Assembly: GCA_003135135.1 (NCBI GenBank)
Contig: PLDK01000041.1
Location: 62,001 to 126,000 of the forward strand
Direction of reading: 5' to 3'
From: Deltaproteobacteria bacterium
GTDB taxonomy: Bacteria > Desulfobacterota > Binatia > Binatales > Binataceae
DNA: 64,000 bases
Shown here in pieces: positions 8,938-18,233 of this stretch. Position 1 is the stretch's first letter, and every line of letters starts with the position of its first letter. Under the pieces are notes generated by a model, which worked only from the letters and a program-made list of their open reading frames with translations, did not search any database and was not told the origin of the DNA. Made by a program: the position numbers and the translations under genes.

Positions 8938-10134
8938 TCAGGTCGTATACTCCGCGTTGATTCGCACGTAATCGTAACTCAGGTCGCAAGTTAGAATCCG
9001 GGCGCTCGATTTCCCCAACCGCAGATCGAGTCGCACCACGAATTCGCGCTCTTTCATCGCAGTCCCCGCATCCTCCAGCGCCTCGGTCAGCAGCCGGCCG
9101 CTCGCGGCAACTTTCACTCCGCCGATCCACAGCACCAGCTTGTCGGGTTCGAGGTACGCGCCGGACGATCCAGCCGCCATCAGGATTCGGCCCACGTTCG
9201 GATCGCACCCGAAGAACGCCGTCTTGACCAGCGGCGAGTTGGCGATTTGCCGGGCCGCACGCTCGGCGTCGGCATGATTGCGCGCGCCGCGCACCTCGAC
9301 GGTGACGAGCTTGGTCGCGCCCTCGCCGTCGCGCACGAGTTCGCGCGCGAGCGCCGCCGAAATTTCCCCGACCGCGCGATCGAATGCCGCCTGCTCACGC
9401 GCGCCGAATGCGCGATTTCCCGCGGCGCCGCTCGCCATAATGATCACCGTGTCGTTGGTTGACATGTCGCCGTCGACGGTGATCGCGTTGAAGCTGGCCG
9501 GCAGCGCGGACTTGAGCGATCGCTTGAGTGCCGCGGGACCGATTGCGGCGTCGGTCACAAGATATCCGAGCATCGTCGCCATCTTGGGCGAGATCATCCC
9601 GACACCTTTCACCGCGCCGGCGAGCGTGATGGTCGAGCCGCCCGCCTTGAAGCTTGTCGAGGCGGTCTTGGCGCGCGTGTCAGTCGTCATGATCGCATGC
9701 GCGAAGTCGGCCAGGCCGTCTTCACGCAGCGATCGCACGGCATCGGCGGCGCCGTTTTTGAATTTCGCGAAGTCGTAGAGATGGCCGATCACGCCGGTCG
9801 AGGATGGTACGACGAGTTCCGGCGCGCATCCGAGAAGTCGCGCGACTTCCGCGCATGAGTCGCGCGCAAGCCGCATCCCTTGCGCGCCGGTGAAGCTGTT
9901 GGCGCATCCCGAGTTCGCGACGACTACCTGCAAACGACCCGACTTGACGCGGTCCGCCGTCACATAAACCGGCGCGGCTTTCACACGATTGGCGCTGAAC
10001 ACCGCGGCTGCGGCGGCCGGGCGATCGGCGGCGATAAGGCCCAGGTCAAGCGCGCCCGCCTTGCTCTTCAGTCCTGCGCTGACGCCGGCGAATCGAAATC
10101 CGCGCACCGCGGCGGGCTTGAGTTCGACTTTCAT
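8938..10134 (-). CDS. argJ: Bifunctional ornithine acetyltransferase / N-acetylglutamate synthase ArgJ
   Basis: Moves the acetyl group from N-acetylornithine to glutamate, and can make N-acetylglutamate from acetyl-CoA, in the cyclic arginine pathway. At 398 aa it is full length. The self-cleavage site is visible in SPKMATMLGYLVTDA (Thr about 187 becomes the N-terminal nucleophile of the beta chain). VVANSGCANSFTG, VPSSTGVIG and the C-terminal INAEYTT are all canonical. It follows secA by about 80 bp, an order common in deltaproteobacteria. Confidence 0.97.
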   Translation of the reverse strand: MKVELKPAAVRGFRFAGVSAGLKSKAGALDLGLIAADRPAAAAAVFSANRVKAAPVYVTADRVKSGRLQVVVANSGCANSFTGAQGMRLARDSCAEVARLLGCAPELVVPSSTGVIGHLYDFAKFKNGAADAVRSLREDGLADFAHAIMTTDTRAKTASTSFKAGGSTITLAGAVKGVGMISPKMATMLGYLVTDAAIGPAALKRSLKSALPASFNAITVDGDMSTNDTVIIMASGAAGNRAFGAREQAAFDRAVGEISAALARELVRDGEGATKLVTVEVRGARNHADAERAARQIANSPLVKTAFFGCDPNVGRILMAAGSSGAYLEPDKLVLWIGGVKVAASGRLLTEALEDAGTAMKEREFVVRLDLRLGKSSARILTCDLSYDYVRINAEYTT

Positions 10135-10215
10135 CCAGCAAAATCCTCCGTGCGCCGAACTATACGCGGACCAAATGCGGGTGCAAGTAGATGACCGCCG
10201 GGACGCTGCTCTGCG

Positions 10216-12894
10216 TCACTTGCCGTGGCAGCGCTTGTACTTCTTGCCCGAGCCACACGGGCACGGATCGTTGCGGCCGACTTTTTCGGCGTCGCGCTTG
10301 GCGGGCGTTGCAGCCGGCGTCTCGCTTTCGCCGCCGTGGCTCATCACGACGCGCTGCGGCTTGGGCTGCTGAATCTGCTCGACGTCCTGCTGGCGCTGCA
10401 CCTGGACGGAAAAAACTTTCTCGATCACGTCCTGTTGCATCACCGCCATCAGCGCCTCGAACATCGTGAACCCTTCCTTCTGATATTCGGTCAGCGGATT
10501 CACCTGGGCATAGCCGCGCAGCCCGATGCCTTCCTTCAGATGGTCCATCGCGAGCAGATGGTCTTTCCACAGCGAATCGAGCGTCTGGAGCATCACGATC
10601 TTTTCGATTTGGCGCATCACCGGCTCGGTGAATTCCGCTTCGCGCTGATCGTAGAGCTGATGCACGCGCTCGGAAGAGATCTCGGTCAGATCGTCGGCCG
10701 ACTGAACCGGTTTGCCGGCCACTTCGGTCTGCGCGTCGAAGCCGGGGCGGAACTTGAACTGCTTGAAGAACGCGTCGTCGATCGCCTTCCAGTCCCATTG
10801 CGCCGGATCGACTTCGCTGTCCGCGTGGGCCGCCGCGATTTCCTCGATCAGCGCTTCGCACATGTCGAGCACGTCATCCTTGAGCGAGGTGCCGCTGAGC
10901 AGTTCGCGCCGGCGATGGTAAACCACCTCGCGCTGCTTATTCATGACGTCGTCGTATTCGAGCAGATGCTTGCGGATGTCGAAGTTGTGCGCTTCGACCT
11001 TCTTTTGCGCGTTTTCGATCGCGCGCGATATCCATCGATGCTCGATGGGCTCGTTGTCCTCCATCCCGATTCGGCCCATCAGGCCCTTGAGGCGGTCGGC
11101 GCCGAAGATGCGGAGCAAATCGTCCTCGAGCGACATGTAGAATCGCGACGAGCCTGGGTCGCCCTGGCGTCCCGACCGGCCGCGGAGCTGGTTGTCGATT
11201 CGGCGCGACTCGTGGCGCTCGGTGCCGAGGATGTGCAGGCCGCCGGCCTCGAGCACTTTCTCGCGCTCGGCCTTGCACTGTTCGACGTACTTCGCGAGCG
11301 CAGCCTGGAAATTCGGATCGGCCGGGTCCCTGGTGCCGGCTTCCGCCGCCGCCATGAACTCGGGATTTCCGCCGAGCACGATATCGGTGCCGCGACCGGC
11401 CATGTTGGTCGAAATCGTGACGGCGCCGAAACGGCCGGCCTGGGCGACGATTTCCGCTTCGCGCTCATGGTTCTTGGCGTTCAGCACGTAATGCTTGACG
11501 CTGGTTTTTTTGAGCTTGTCGGCGACGCGCTCGGACTTTTCGATCGAGACCGTGCCGACCAGCACCGGCTGGCCGCGTTCGTGGCAGTCGCGGATTTCCT
11601 CGATCACGGCGTCGAACTTCTCGCCTTCGGTTTTGTAAACGAGGTCGTGATTGTCGATGCGGATCATCGGCTGATTGGTCGGGATCACGGCCACGTCGAG
11701 GCGGTAGATTTCCTTGAACTCGACCGCTTCCGTGTCGGCCGTACCGGTCATCCCGGACAGCTTCTTGTACATTCGGAAGTAGTTCTGAAACGTGATGGTG
11801 GCGAGGGTCTGGTTCTCCGACTCGATCTTGACGTTCTCCTTCGCCTCGACCGCCTGATGCAGCCCGTCGCTCCATCGCCGCCCCGGCATCAGCCGCCCGG
11901 TGAATTCATCGACGATGATCACCTCGCCTTCTTTGACGACGTAATCGACGTCGCGCTTGAACAGCGTGTGCGCGCGAAGTCCCTGGTTGGCGTGATGCAG
12001 CAGCAGGATGTTGCGCGGGTCGTACAGGTTTTCGACGCCGAGCAGTTGCTCGACTCGCGTCACCCCATCCTCGGTCAGCGACACGGTACGCATCTTCTCG
12101 TCGATGGTGTAGTGCTCTTCGGGCTTGAGGCGCGGGATCACGCGATCCACCACATAATAAGTGTCGGTGGATTCCTCGGAAGCGCCGGAGATGATCAGCG
12201 GCGTGCGCGCCTCGTCGATCAGAATCGAATCCACTTCGTCCACGATCGCGAAGTTGTGCTCGCGCTGGACGTAGTCCTCGATGTTGAACTTCATGTTGTC
12301 GCGCAGATAGTCGAAGCCGAACTCGTTGTTCTGGCCGTAAGTGATGTCGGCCCGGTAGGCAACCTTGCGCTCCTGGTCGGTCACGCCGTGAACGACGACG
12401 CCGACGGTCAGGCCCAGAAAGCCGAATATGCGCCCCATCCATTCGGAGTCGCGCCGGGCCAGGTAGTCATTGACGGTGACGATGTGCACGCCGCGTCCCG
12501 ACAGCGCGTTGAGCACGGCGGGCAGAGTAGCGACGAGAGTCTTGCCCTCGCCGGTTTTCATTTCGGCGATTCGCCCCTGGTGAAGGATCATTCCGCCGAT
12601 CAGCTGCACGTCGAAGTGGCGCTGGCCGATCGTCCGCTTGGCGGCCTCGCGCACGACGGCGAAGACTTGCGGCAGGATTTCCAGCATCGCATCGTCGCGC
12701 CGCTCGCGCTCTTCGATCGCGCTGATATTCGCCTTCCATTCGGCGATTTTGCGGCGCAGCTCGTCGTCGCTCAGCGCCGAGGTCTCGGCTTCGAGCCGAT
12801 TGATCTCGTCCACGTCGGGACGCAGCCGTTTGAGTTCGCGTTCGTTCTTCGAGCCGAAGATTTTCCGCGCTACGAGGGAAATAGCTGAAGCCAT
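10216..12894 (-). CDS. secA: Preprotein translocase ATPase SecA
   Basis: Motor of Sec-dependent protein export, peripheral at the SecYEG channel. The 892-aa chain is complete: Walker A in [12 protein letters not shown] (about residue 100-110), the [14 protein letters not shown] Walker B region, [17 protein letters not shown] in the second RecA domain, [14 protein letters not shown], and the C-terminal zinc tail [19 protein letters not shown] that binds SecB. It heads the secA-argJ-Rieske block. Confidence 0.98.
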   Translation of the reverse strand: MASAISLVARKIFGSKNERELKRLRPDVDEINRLEAETSALSDDELRRKIAEWKANISAIEERERRDDAMLEILPQVFAVVREAAKRTIGQRHFDVQLIGGMILHQGRIAEMKTGEGKTLVATLPAVLNALSGRGVHIVTVNDYLARRDSEWMGRIFGFLGLTVGVVVHGVTDQERKVAYRADITYGQNNEFGFDYLRDNMKFNIEDYVQREHNFAIVDEVDSILIDEARTPLIISGASEESTDTYYVVDRVIPRLKPEEHYTIDEKMRTVSLTEDGVTRVEQLLGVENLYDPRNILLLHHANQGLRAHTLFKRDVDYVVKEGEVIIVDEFTGRLMPGRRWSDGLHQAVEAKENVKIESENQTLATITFQNYFRMYKKLSGMTGTADTEAVEFKEIYRLDVAVIPTNQPMIRIDNHDLVYKTEGEKFDAVIEEIRDCHERGQPVLVGTVSIEKSERVADKLKKTSVKHYVLNAKNHEREAEIVAQAGRFGAVTISTNMAGRGTDIVLGGNPEFMAAAEAGTRDPADPNFQAALAKYVEQCKAEREKVLEAGGLHILGTERHESRRIDNQLRGRSGRQGDPGSSRFYMSLEDDLLRIFGADRLKGLMGRIGMEDNEPIEHRWISRAIENAQKKVEAHNFDIRKHLLEYDDVMNKQREVVYHRRRELLSGTSLKDDVLDMCEALIEEIAAAHADSEVDPAQWDWKAIDDAFFKQFKFRPGFDAQTEVAGKPVQSADDLTEISSERVHQLYDQREAEFTEPVMRQIEKIVMLQTLDSLWKDHLLAMDHLKEGIGLRGYAQVNPLTEYQKEGFTMFEALMAVMQQDVIEKVFSVQVQRQQDVEQIQQPKPQRVVMSHGGESETPAATPAKRDAEKVGRNDPCPCGSGKKYKRCHGK

Positions 12895-13195
12895 CTTATA
12901 TGAGCGATTTATCCGGCAAGTTTTTTTTTGGGATCAGGTTCTCGGCGAGCCACAGCGATGCGGCCTGAGCGGTGACACAGTGAAACAGTTCGCAAGTTTA
13001 GCTGGAAATCATCTTATCCTGAAATCGGCGTCGTAGTCAGGGGGTGGCGCTGCTCGGTAGTGTCGTAGTTTGAAAAGTGATGCCGATTCAGCAGGATTTG
13101 GCGGACTTGAGCAGTAGCCGCTACTCTCGGTATTATAATTTCATGTCAAGCAAGCTAGTAGCCGTCCCGATTTGTTTGGTGTTTGTTTGACCGCT
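12895..13195. other. Divergent intergenic region between secA and the 13196 gene
   Basis: A 301-bp gap between two divergently oriented genes, clearly richer in A+T than its surroundings. It holds a TATAAT box at 13134-13139, about 57 bp before the 13196 start; a TTGAGC upstream is 21 bp away, too far for a standard -35. A run of nine T at 12921-12929 reads as A in the secA leader. I see no gene, RNA or repeat in it. Confidence 0.5.
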
Positions 13196-13441
13196 ATGAC
13201 CAAAACGACAAAATACAGGGGGGTCGCCCGTCAAAACGGCAACTCTTGCGTGGTCGTCAAATTGAGCCGTAGCGAGATTCTCAATTCGCTTGAAAAGGGA
13301 GCGCGCGATCGCGTTGGCATGTCCGCACGGCTGATGTTGCGTAGACACCGCCAAGGGAGATTGCCCGATCCAAGCAGGGTAAGCGATCTAATTGCACTCT
13401 CCAATTTACTTCGCAAGAATGATCCACTTCTTGCGGAGTGA
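13196..13441 (+). CDS. Small protein of unknown function, first of a same-frame pair
   Basis: Putative 81-aa basic protein starting MTKTTKYRGVARQ. It shows no recognisable domain; its middle (VKLSRSEILNSLEKGARDRVG) looks helical. Its TGA stop (13439-13441) is the only thing separating it from the next gene, which continues in the same reading frame. A TATAAT box lies about 57 bp upstream. It could be the antitoxin-like partner of the following gene, or the N-terminal half of one protein broken by a nonsense change. Surrounding sequence is less GC-rich than the chromosome average here. Confidence 0.5.
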   Translation: MTKTTKYRGVARQNGNSCVVVKLSRSEILNSLEKGARDRVGMSARLMLRRHRQGRLPDPSRVSDLIALSNLLRKNDPLLAE

Positions 13442-13486
13442 TTTCCGATCGCCAGCCTCGACAACCTGCTAGCCGATATTAGGGAT

Positions 13487-14068
13487 TTGACGCGCTTATA
13501 CAAGCGCGGCGATAAGGACTCGCCCCAAGCGTTCTGCGATTTGTTGAATCTTCTTTTGGCGAACACCGTGATGGCGGTCGGGGCCAGTCTCCATCTTCAA
13601 CAAGGAGAGCGTCGAAACAACTATATTGTCGGAGGGCGGCTTCTGGCCCCTATCCAGTTGAGAGATGGGAAATTTCTCCGCGTTTATTATGGTCTCGCTA
13701 TCCAGGGCACCCCTGAAGGACCGAGACTCAAGGTAATTAATTCCGGGTTCAAATATCAGATTGATTTCGATGGCAAGCGATGGATCTTTCGTTACGACTA
13801 CGACCGATTTCCCCGGCGACCATATCCGCCAACGCATTTTCACATACGCGGTGATTTGAAGGAAAACTGCCTGCCCGGCGGGGAGGTGCTGGAAGGTATC
13901 CACTTCCCAGCTACCCGTGTTTCGTTAGAGGCAGTAATCAGGTTGCTGATCGATCAATTTGGAGTATCCCCGGCAACACCACGCGGTATGTGGCGAAAGC
14001 TTTTGGCTAAGAGCGAGGCGGACTTCCTGGACATCGCGCATCGCGGACTTTCGGGGCCTAAACGCTGA
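13487..14068 (+). CDS. TumE/DUF6516-like protein, second of a same-frame pair
   Basis: Protein of about 193 aa if started at TTG 13487, but the frame is open right back to the TGA at 13439 and the extra residues (IASLDNLLADIRDL) look like real helix-forming coding sequence with no ATG or GTG available. Its core, RWIFRYDYDRFPRRPYPPTHFHIRGD, resembles the arrangement in TumE/DUF6516-type toxins (aromatic-Arg-Tyr-Asp then Pro-His-x-His). That similarity is recalled, not searched. Translation may depend on coupling to the upstream gene, on a rare ATT/ATC start, or on read-through of TGA. Confidence 0.5.
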   Translation: MTRLYKRGDKDSPQAFCDLLNLLLANTVMAVGASLHLQQGERRNNYIVGGRLLAPIQLRDGKFLRVYYGLAIQGTPEGPRLKVINSGFKYQIDFDGKRWIFRYDYDRFPRRPYPPTHFHIRGDLKENCLPGGEVLEGIHFPATRVSLEAVIRLLIDQFGVSPATPRGMWRKLLAKSEADFLDIAHRGLSGPKR

Positions 14069-14119
14069 GCGGTTTCAATCAGGACACTACGCCCTGCACC
14101 GTGGTAAGCCGGGCGTTGG

Positions 14120-14992
14120 TTAGCGCTCGATGCGGACGGCGGATTCGACCTGCGGGCCGAGGAATCTGCGGCCGACGCGGACGAAACGATCGGGGGTCTC
14201 GGTCACGAAGAAACTCTGAATCCCCTTGCCGGTGCGCCGGGCGAGCTTGAGAATCCGCAGCCGGCCGCGCACGTCGGCCGCGGTCGCAGTCGCGGAGTCC
14301 ACGATCTTCACGCGGGGCCCAAGAATTCGCGCGAACATATCGCGCAGCAGCGGGTAATGGGTGCATCCCAGCAGCAGCGTGTCGATGCCGCTCTGCTTGA
14401 GACTCTCGAGGTAGTGGGCGACGGTCAATTCCGCGACCGCATTGTCGGTCCATCCTTCCTCGGCCAGCGGCACCAGCAGCGGGCATGCGCGCGTGTAGAT
14501 TTCCGCGCGCGGGCTGAGCCGCTGGATGGCGCGCGTGTAAGCGCCCGACGCGATCGTTGCCTCGGTGCCGATCACGCCTATCTTGCCGTTGCGCGAGGCC
14601 TTGGCGGCGGCGCGCGCGCCCGGCTCGATCACGCCGATCACGGGGACCATCGTGTCCGACGCAATTGCGTCGAGCGCGACCGCGCTGGAGGTGTTGCAGG
14701 CGACCACCAGCATCTTGATTCCCTTGGCGAGCAGGAAGCCGGTGTTCTCCTTCGAGTAGCGGACGATGATTTCGTTGGATTTAGTGCCGTAGGGAAGCCG
14801 CGCGGTGTCGCCGAGGTAGATGAAATCTTCGCTGGGCAGCGCCGCAGTCAGCGCTTTGAGGACGGTGAGTCCGCCGATGCCGGAATCGAAGACGCCGATG
14901 GGCCGGTCGATCGCCGGGCGCGAGCCGCGCAGAAGTCCGTTGGAAGCCGCGATCGAATTTGGCCGGGTTGCAGATTTTTTTCGGGTCGGCAT
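14120..14992 (-). CDS. murI: Glutamate racemase
   Basis: Makes D-glutamate for peptidoglycan. The 290-aa protein has the family motifs GVFDSGIGGLTVLKAL, YLGDTARLPYGTKS, the first catalytic Cys in VVACNTSSAVAL and the second in LLLGCTHYPLLRDM. About 28 extra residues rich in basic and Ser residues precede the domain. It is 31 bp downstream of the SPL-like radical SAM gene and closes a five-gene minus-strand run that begins with engB. Confidence 0.96.
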   Translation of the reverse strand: MPTRKKSATRPNSIAASNGLLRGSRPAIDRPIGVFDSGIGGLTVLKALTAALPSEDFIYLGDTARLPYGTKSNEIIVRYSKENTGFLLAKGIKMLVVACNTSSAVALDAIASDTMVPVIGVIEPGARAAAKASRNGKIGVIGTEATIASGAYTRAIQRLSPRAEIYTRACPLLVPLAEEGWTDNAVAELTVAHYLESLKQSGIDTLLLGCTHYPLLRDMFARILGPRVKIVDSATATAADVRGRLRILKLARRTGKGIQSFFVTETPDRFVRVGRRFLGPQVESAVRIER

Positions 14993-15023
14993 TTTTTTGA
15001 ATCCGCGGGTGCGTGGTCCGTGC

Positions 15024-16118
15024 TCAGTCGCGCGCGAGGCGGTTGCCGATTATAGCCGGTCGGGAGGGCGCCGCGCCAAAGACGCTTTCATGGACGCTGG
15101 CCGCTTCCATGCAGAGATAGGCGGGGATTTCCGCGCCCACTTTGCGGAAACGATCGGCAAGCGTGCGGTAGAGATTGAGGCGCAGCGGCGTAAAGGTCCG
15201 CAAGCGCCCGTCGGAGGCGAGCACGTCCTCGCCGCACAGCATCGGATCGCCGGGGAAACGGCTGCGCGCGGCGCCGCGCAACCGCGGCGTCATCCGCAGA
15301 CCGCCCATACTGATGAACGAGATTTCTTTGGGCGCAATTGTGTCGAGCAGCTCGTCGATCAGCAGAATGTAATCGCGCTCGGCGCCGGGATACGCGATCA
15401 ACGGATCGAGATGAAACGCCACGCGGTAGCCGGCGTCGAGAACCGCGCGGGCCGCCGCGATCCGCGCCGCGGGCGGGGCGGTGAGATGCTCCGAGCTTCG
15501 ATAGACGGCGTCGGGCGACAAGGTCCACGAGACGAGCACGCGGCCGCGCGGGTCCATAGCAAGCAGATTTTCAATTTCGCCGGTCTTGGTTTTGAGCTCC
15601 AGCGTCAGATTTTCGCGCGAGGCGAAAAAATCGATCAGGTCGCGGCTCATCGAGGTAAGCGAGTCGAACGCCAGCGAATCCGCCAGGTCGCCGGTGCCGA
15701 CGCGGAAGCTGCGCCCGCGAGCGTTGCCGATGAGCCGGTCGAGCTCGTCGAATGAATCGGTGAAATTCGCATACACCTGGAAGGCGGGATTGTCGGCCAG
15801 AAATTCCTGCAAAAAACAGTACGAGCAATCCATCGGGCAGTTCGACGCCAGCGTGAGCACCAGGTATCCGCAGCAGGCAAACTCCGAGGACCCGGCAGGA
15901 CACGGCGCCAGGAACGGAGTCTTGCGCCGCGCGATCACCATCCGGCGTTTGCCGGCGCCGAACGGATCGCGCGCGCCGGATGCGGGCCGGGTGGACTCGC
16001 GCGCGTCGGCGACGTGGGTGACGGGCACATCGCGCGGCAGCGCACGGAGGATGCGGGTCGCCAGCGGATAGCCGGCGCATCCGTGCTCGACAAACACGGC
16101 GTCGAGATCGAATTTCAT
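15024..16118 (-). CDS. Spore photoproduct lyase-like radical SAM protein
   Basis: Radical SAM enzyme of 364 aa in the spore photoproduct lyase (SplB) family. The cluster motif is CPMDCSYCFLQ at about residues 114-124 (CxxxCxxC), followed by the family-typical FLADNP...YANFTDSFDELD. SPL repairs the thymine dimer of UV-irradiated spores; relatives in non-sporulating bacteria have not all been assigned a substrate. Nothing else in the window suggests sporulation. It sits 19 bp after an uncharacterised gene and just before murI. Confidence 0.85.
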   Translation of the reverse strand: MKFDLDAVFVEHGCAGYPLATRILRALPRDVPVTHVADARESTRPASGARDPFGAGKRRMVIARRKTPFLAPCPAGSSEFACCGYLVLTLASNCPMDCSYCFLQEFLADNPAFQVYANFTDSFDELDRLIGNARGRSFRVGTGDLADSLAFDSLTSMSRDLIDFFASRENLTLELKTKTGEIENLLAMDPRGRVLVSWTLSPDAVYRSSEHLTAPPAARIAAARAVLDAGYRVAFHLDPLIAYPGAERDYILLIDELLDTIAPKEISFISMGGLRMTPRLRGAARSRFPGDPMLCGEDVLASDGRLRTFTPLRLNLYRTLADRFRKVGAEIPAYLCMEAASVHESVFGAAPSRPAIIGNRLARD

Positions 16119-16137
16119 CTTTTCACCGTTTCACTTT

Positions 16138-16674
16138 TCACTGCTTGCCGGCGAGCATTTCAATTATTCGCGCAAGTCCCGGACGCGAGCGATCGAGCGC
16201 CTCGATCAGACGCGTCAGTTCGGCGGCGCTTCGCACCCGAAGCGAAACCGTGAGCTCATCAGAGCCAAGCTCGTTGGGCAAGGCTATCGAAATTTCGCGG
16301 GGGAGCTTCAACGCCGCGACTTCAGAGCGGATCTGCTCCTGCATTTTCCTGAGCAGGGGGTAGCGAAGCGTTCGAAGCGCCTCCAGGAGCGCACTGGCGC
16401 GCGATGGCGCGGAGCCGGGGCCGCCCGCAATGCGCCGAATTTCGGGGCGGTCGAGAACGCCGGCGACTGTGACGCGTTCGCGCACGGCGATTTCCTCGAG
16501 CGTCTCGAGCGCGGTCATCAATTGACCGGTGCGCAGGCGAATGACGCGCGCGATATCGAGCATCGCGGCGCGCGACGCCGGGTCCATCGCAAGCCATCGC
16601 GCAAGATGGCTCGGCGGCAGCCGTCGCTCGGCAGCGAGCGTCCGAATCTGCGTGTCGATCTCGTCAGCATTCAT
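16138..16674 (-). CDS. Hypothetical protein in the engB-murI operon
   Basis: Unrecognised 178-aa, mostly helical, soluble protein. The start at 16674 (MNADEIDTQIRTLAAERRLPP) is chosen over a longer frame because the extension lies inside the glycosyltransferase gene; even so it overlaps that gene by 11 bp, suggesting coupled translation. It has no cysteines or membrane spans after the chosen start. The C-terminal part (SLRVRSAAELTRLIEALDRSRPGLARIIEML) is amphipathic. Position between a glycosyltransferase and an SPL-like enzyme does not identify a role. Confidence 0.7.
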   Translation of the reverse strand: MNADEIDTQIRTLAAERRLPPSHLARWLAMDPASRAAMLDIARVIRLRTGQLMTALETLEEIAVRERVTVAGVLDRPEIRRIAGGPGSAPSRASALLEALRTLRYPLLRKMQEQIRSEVAALKLPREISIALPNELGSDELTVSLRVRSAAELTRLIEALDRSRPGLARIIEMLAGKQ

Positions 16675-17578
16675 GTGGAATTTCGCCAAGCATCGATCGC
16701 ATCGATTCAACCGCGCATCCGATTTCAGGAACCGCACGCATCAGCCATCCGCGCGCCTGGTCAGCGACCCGTTCGTACAGCCGCACTTCCTCGATTTTGC
16801 CACGGCGCCGAAGGCCGCGCGCGTAGATGCGGCATTTCCCGGCGAGCACTTCGACGACCGCGGTTCGCCGCGCCGGAGAAAGCCGATCGTCCGCGAGCAA
16901 TTTCGTCAGCGCGAGAATGCGGAAGCGATCGAGAGCGGGAGTCGTGGCCGAGAGTTGATCGGGATGCCCGGCGCGGTGCGTTACCAGCGGTTCGTCGAGC
17001 AGGCCGGCTTCGTGGTCGATGAGAATTCGCAGCCACAGATCGTAGTCTTCGGCGGCGGTCATGTGCTCGTCGAAGCCGCCGGATGAGCGGAAAAGATCGG
17101 TGCGCATCATCACCGACGACATGGCGATCAGGCAGGTGCGGAGCGAGTCGATGAAAATATCGCCGGCGCGCTTGCGATGGCGGTGACCGGGATTCACGCG
17201 GCGTCCGTTGCGGATCCAGATTTCGTTGGTTTGCGAGATCGCGCAGCCGGGGTTGTCGCGCATGAAGGCGAGCTGGCGTTCGAGCTTGGCCGGCGACCAG
17301 AGATCGTCGGAATCGAGAAATGCGATCAGCGGCGCGCGCGCGATGGCGACGCCGCGGTTTCGCGCCGCGGCAGGACCGCGATGATCGATGCGCTCGATGC
17401 GGATCGTTTCGGTGAGGCGCTCCAACTGTTCGGTTTCGCTGGTTCCATCGGTCGAGCCGTCGTCGATGACGATCAACTCGAACGCCGGGGTCGATTGGGC
17501 GAGCACGGAATCGATCGCCTCGAGCAGCATCGCGCATCGATTGTACGCCGGGATGATTACGGAGACTTCGGGAGTCAT
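16664..17578 (-). CDS. Family 2 glycosyltransferase
   Basis: GT-A fold glycosyltransferase of 304 aa, cytoplasmic face. Motifs: SVIIPAYNRCAMLLEAIDSVLAQ at the N-terminus, VIDDGSTDGT (nucleotide binding), AAARNRGVAIARAPLIAFLDSDDLW with the DxD metal site, and GGFDEHMTAAEDYDLWLRI (catalytic ED). The ATG at 17578 overlaps the engB stop (ATGA). The acceptor is unknown; cell-surface glycan is most likely. Confidence 0.93.
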   Translation of the reverse strand: MTPEVSVIIPAYNRCAMLLEAIDSVLAQSTPAFELIVIDDGSTDGTSETEQLERLTETIRIERIDHRGPAAARNRGVAIARAPLIAFLDSDDLWSPAKLERQLAFMRDNPGCAISQTNEIWIRNGRRVNPGHRHRKRAGDIFIDSLRTCLIAMSSVMMRTDLFRSSGGFDEHMTAAEDYDLWLRILIDHEAGLLDEPLVTHRAGHPDQLSATTPALDRFRILALTKLLADDRLSPARRTAVVEVLAGKCRIYARGLRRRGKIEEVRLYERVADQARGWLMRAVPEIGCAVESMRSMLGEIPHEC

Positions 17579-18174
17579 CGGGAACCGGCGTGCTTGGCGG
17601 AGTCGGAGCGATCGACGGCAAGGATTCGACGGCGCAGGTCGTCGATGCCCTCGCCGGAAGTCGCCGAGCAGAAAATCGGGCGTGCGCGCATCGAGTCGAA
17701 GCGTTTGAGCGCGGCGGCGCGCTGGGAGCGGCGCAACTTGTCGCACTTGGTCGCGACCGGAATCACTTCGATGCCACGCTCCGCGGCCATCGCCGCCAGA
17801 TCGAGTTCGTCTTGCTGAGGACCGCGGCGGCAATCGATGAGAATCGCGATGGCGGCGAGATTGACGCGGCCGTGGATGTATTCGTGCATCATCGAGGCGA
17901 TTTTTGCGGCGTCCTCGTGACTCATTTTCGCGTAGCCGAAGCCGGGCAGGTCGCACAGCGCGAGCGTGTTGCCGACCGCAAAGAAGTTGAGGCATCGCGT
18001 GCGTCCGGGGGTTTTGCTGGTGCGCGCGAGACCCTTAACTCCGGCGAGCGCGTTGAGCAACGAACTCTTGCCCACGTTGGAGCGGCCGGCGAGCGCGACC
18101 TCGGCGCGCTTCCATCGCGGGCATCCGTCGAGAGCGAATGCGGAGCTTAAGAATTCTGCGGTGAAGCGAATCAT
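17575..18174 (-). CDS. engB: Ribosome biogenesis GTPase EngB (YihA/YsxC)
   Basis: Small TRAFAC GTPase needed for 50S subunit assembly. The 199 aa contain G1 GRSNVGKSSLLNAL (about 31-44), the G2 region TSKTPGRTR, G3 DLPGFGYAKM, G4 TKCD and G5 SATSGEG. It overlaps the downstream glycosyltransferase by four bases and heads the tight minus-strand run toward murI. Confidence 0.97.
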   Translation of the reverse strand: MIRFTAEFLSSAFALDGCPRWKRAEVALAGRSNVGKSSLLNALAGVKGLARTSKTPGRTRCLNFFAVGNTLALCDLPGFGYAKMSHEDAAKIASMMHEYIHGRVNLAAIAILIDCRRGPQQDELDLAAMAAERGIEVIPVATKCDKLRRSQRAAALKRFDSMRARPIFCSATSGEGIDDLRRRILAVDRSDSAKHAGSR

Positions 18175-18233
18175 GTTGAGCTGCGGTTGGGCCGGCGCGC
18201 TCGATGCGACGGGCGCGCAAACGGCTGTCGCCG

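Noticed and set aside
10225-12888. 887-codon open frame on the plus strand opposite secA
   Set aside because: Exact shadow of secA in a GC-rich gene; sequence is rich in Arg/His/Leu without any domain, and secA itself is certain.
16664-17995. 443-codon frame for the glycosyltransferase
   Set aside because: The first 139 codons are out of frame within engB; the real start is the ATG at 17578.
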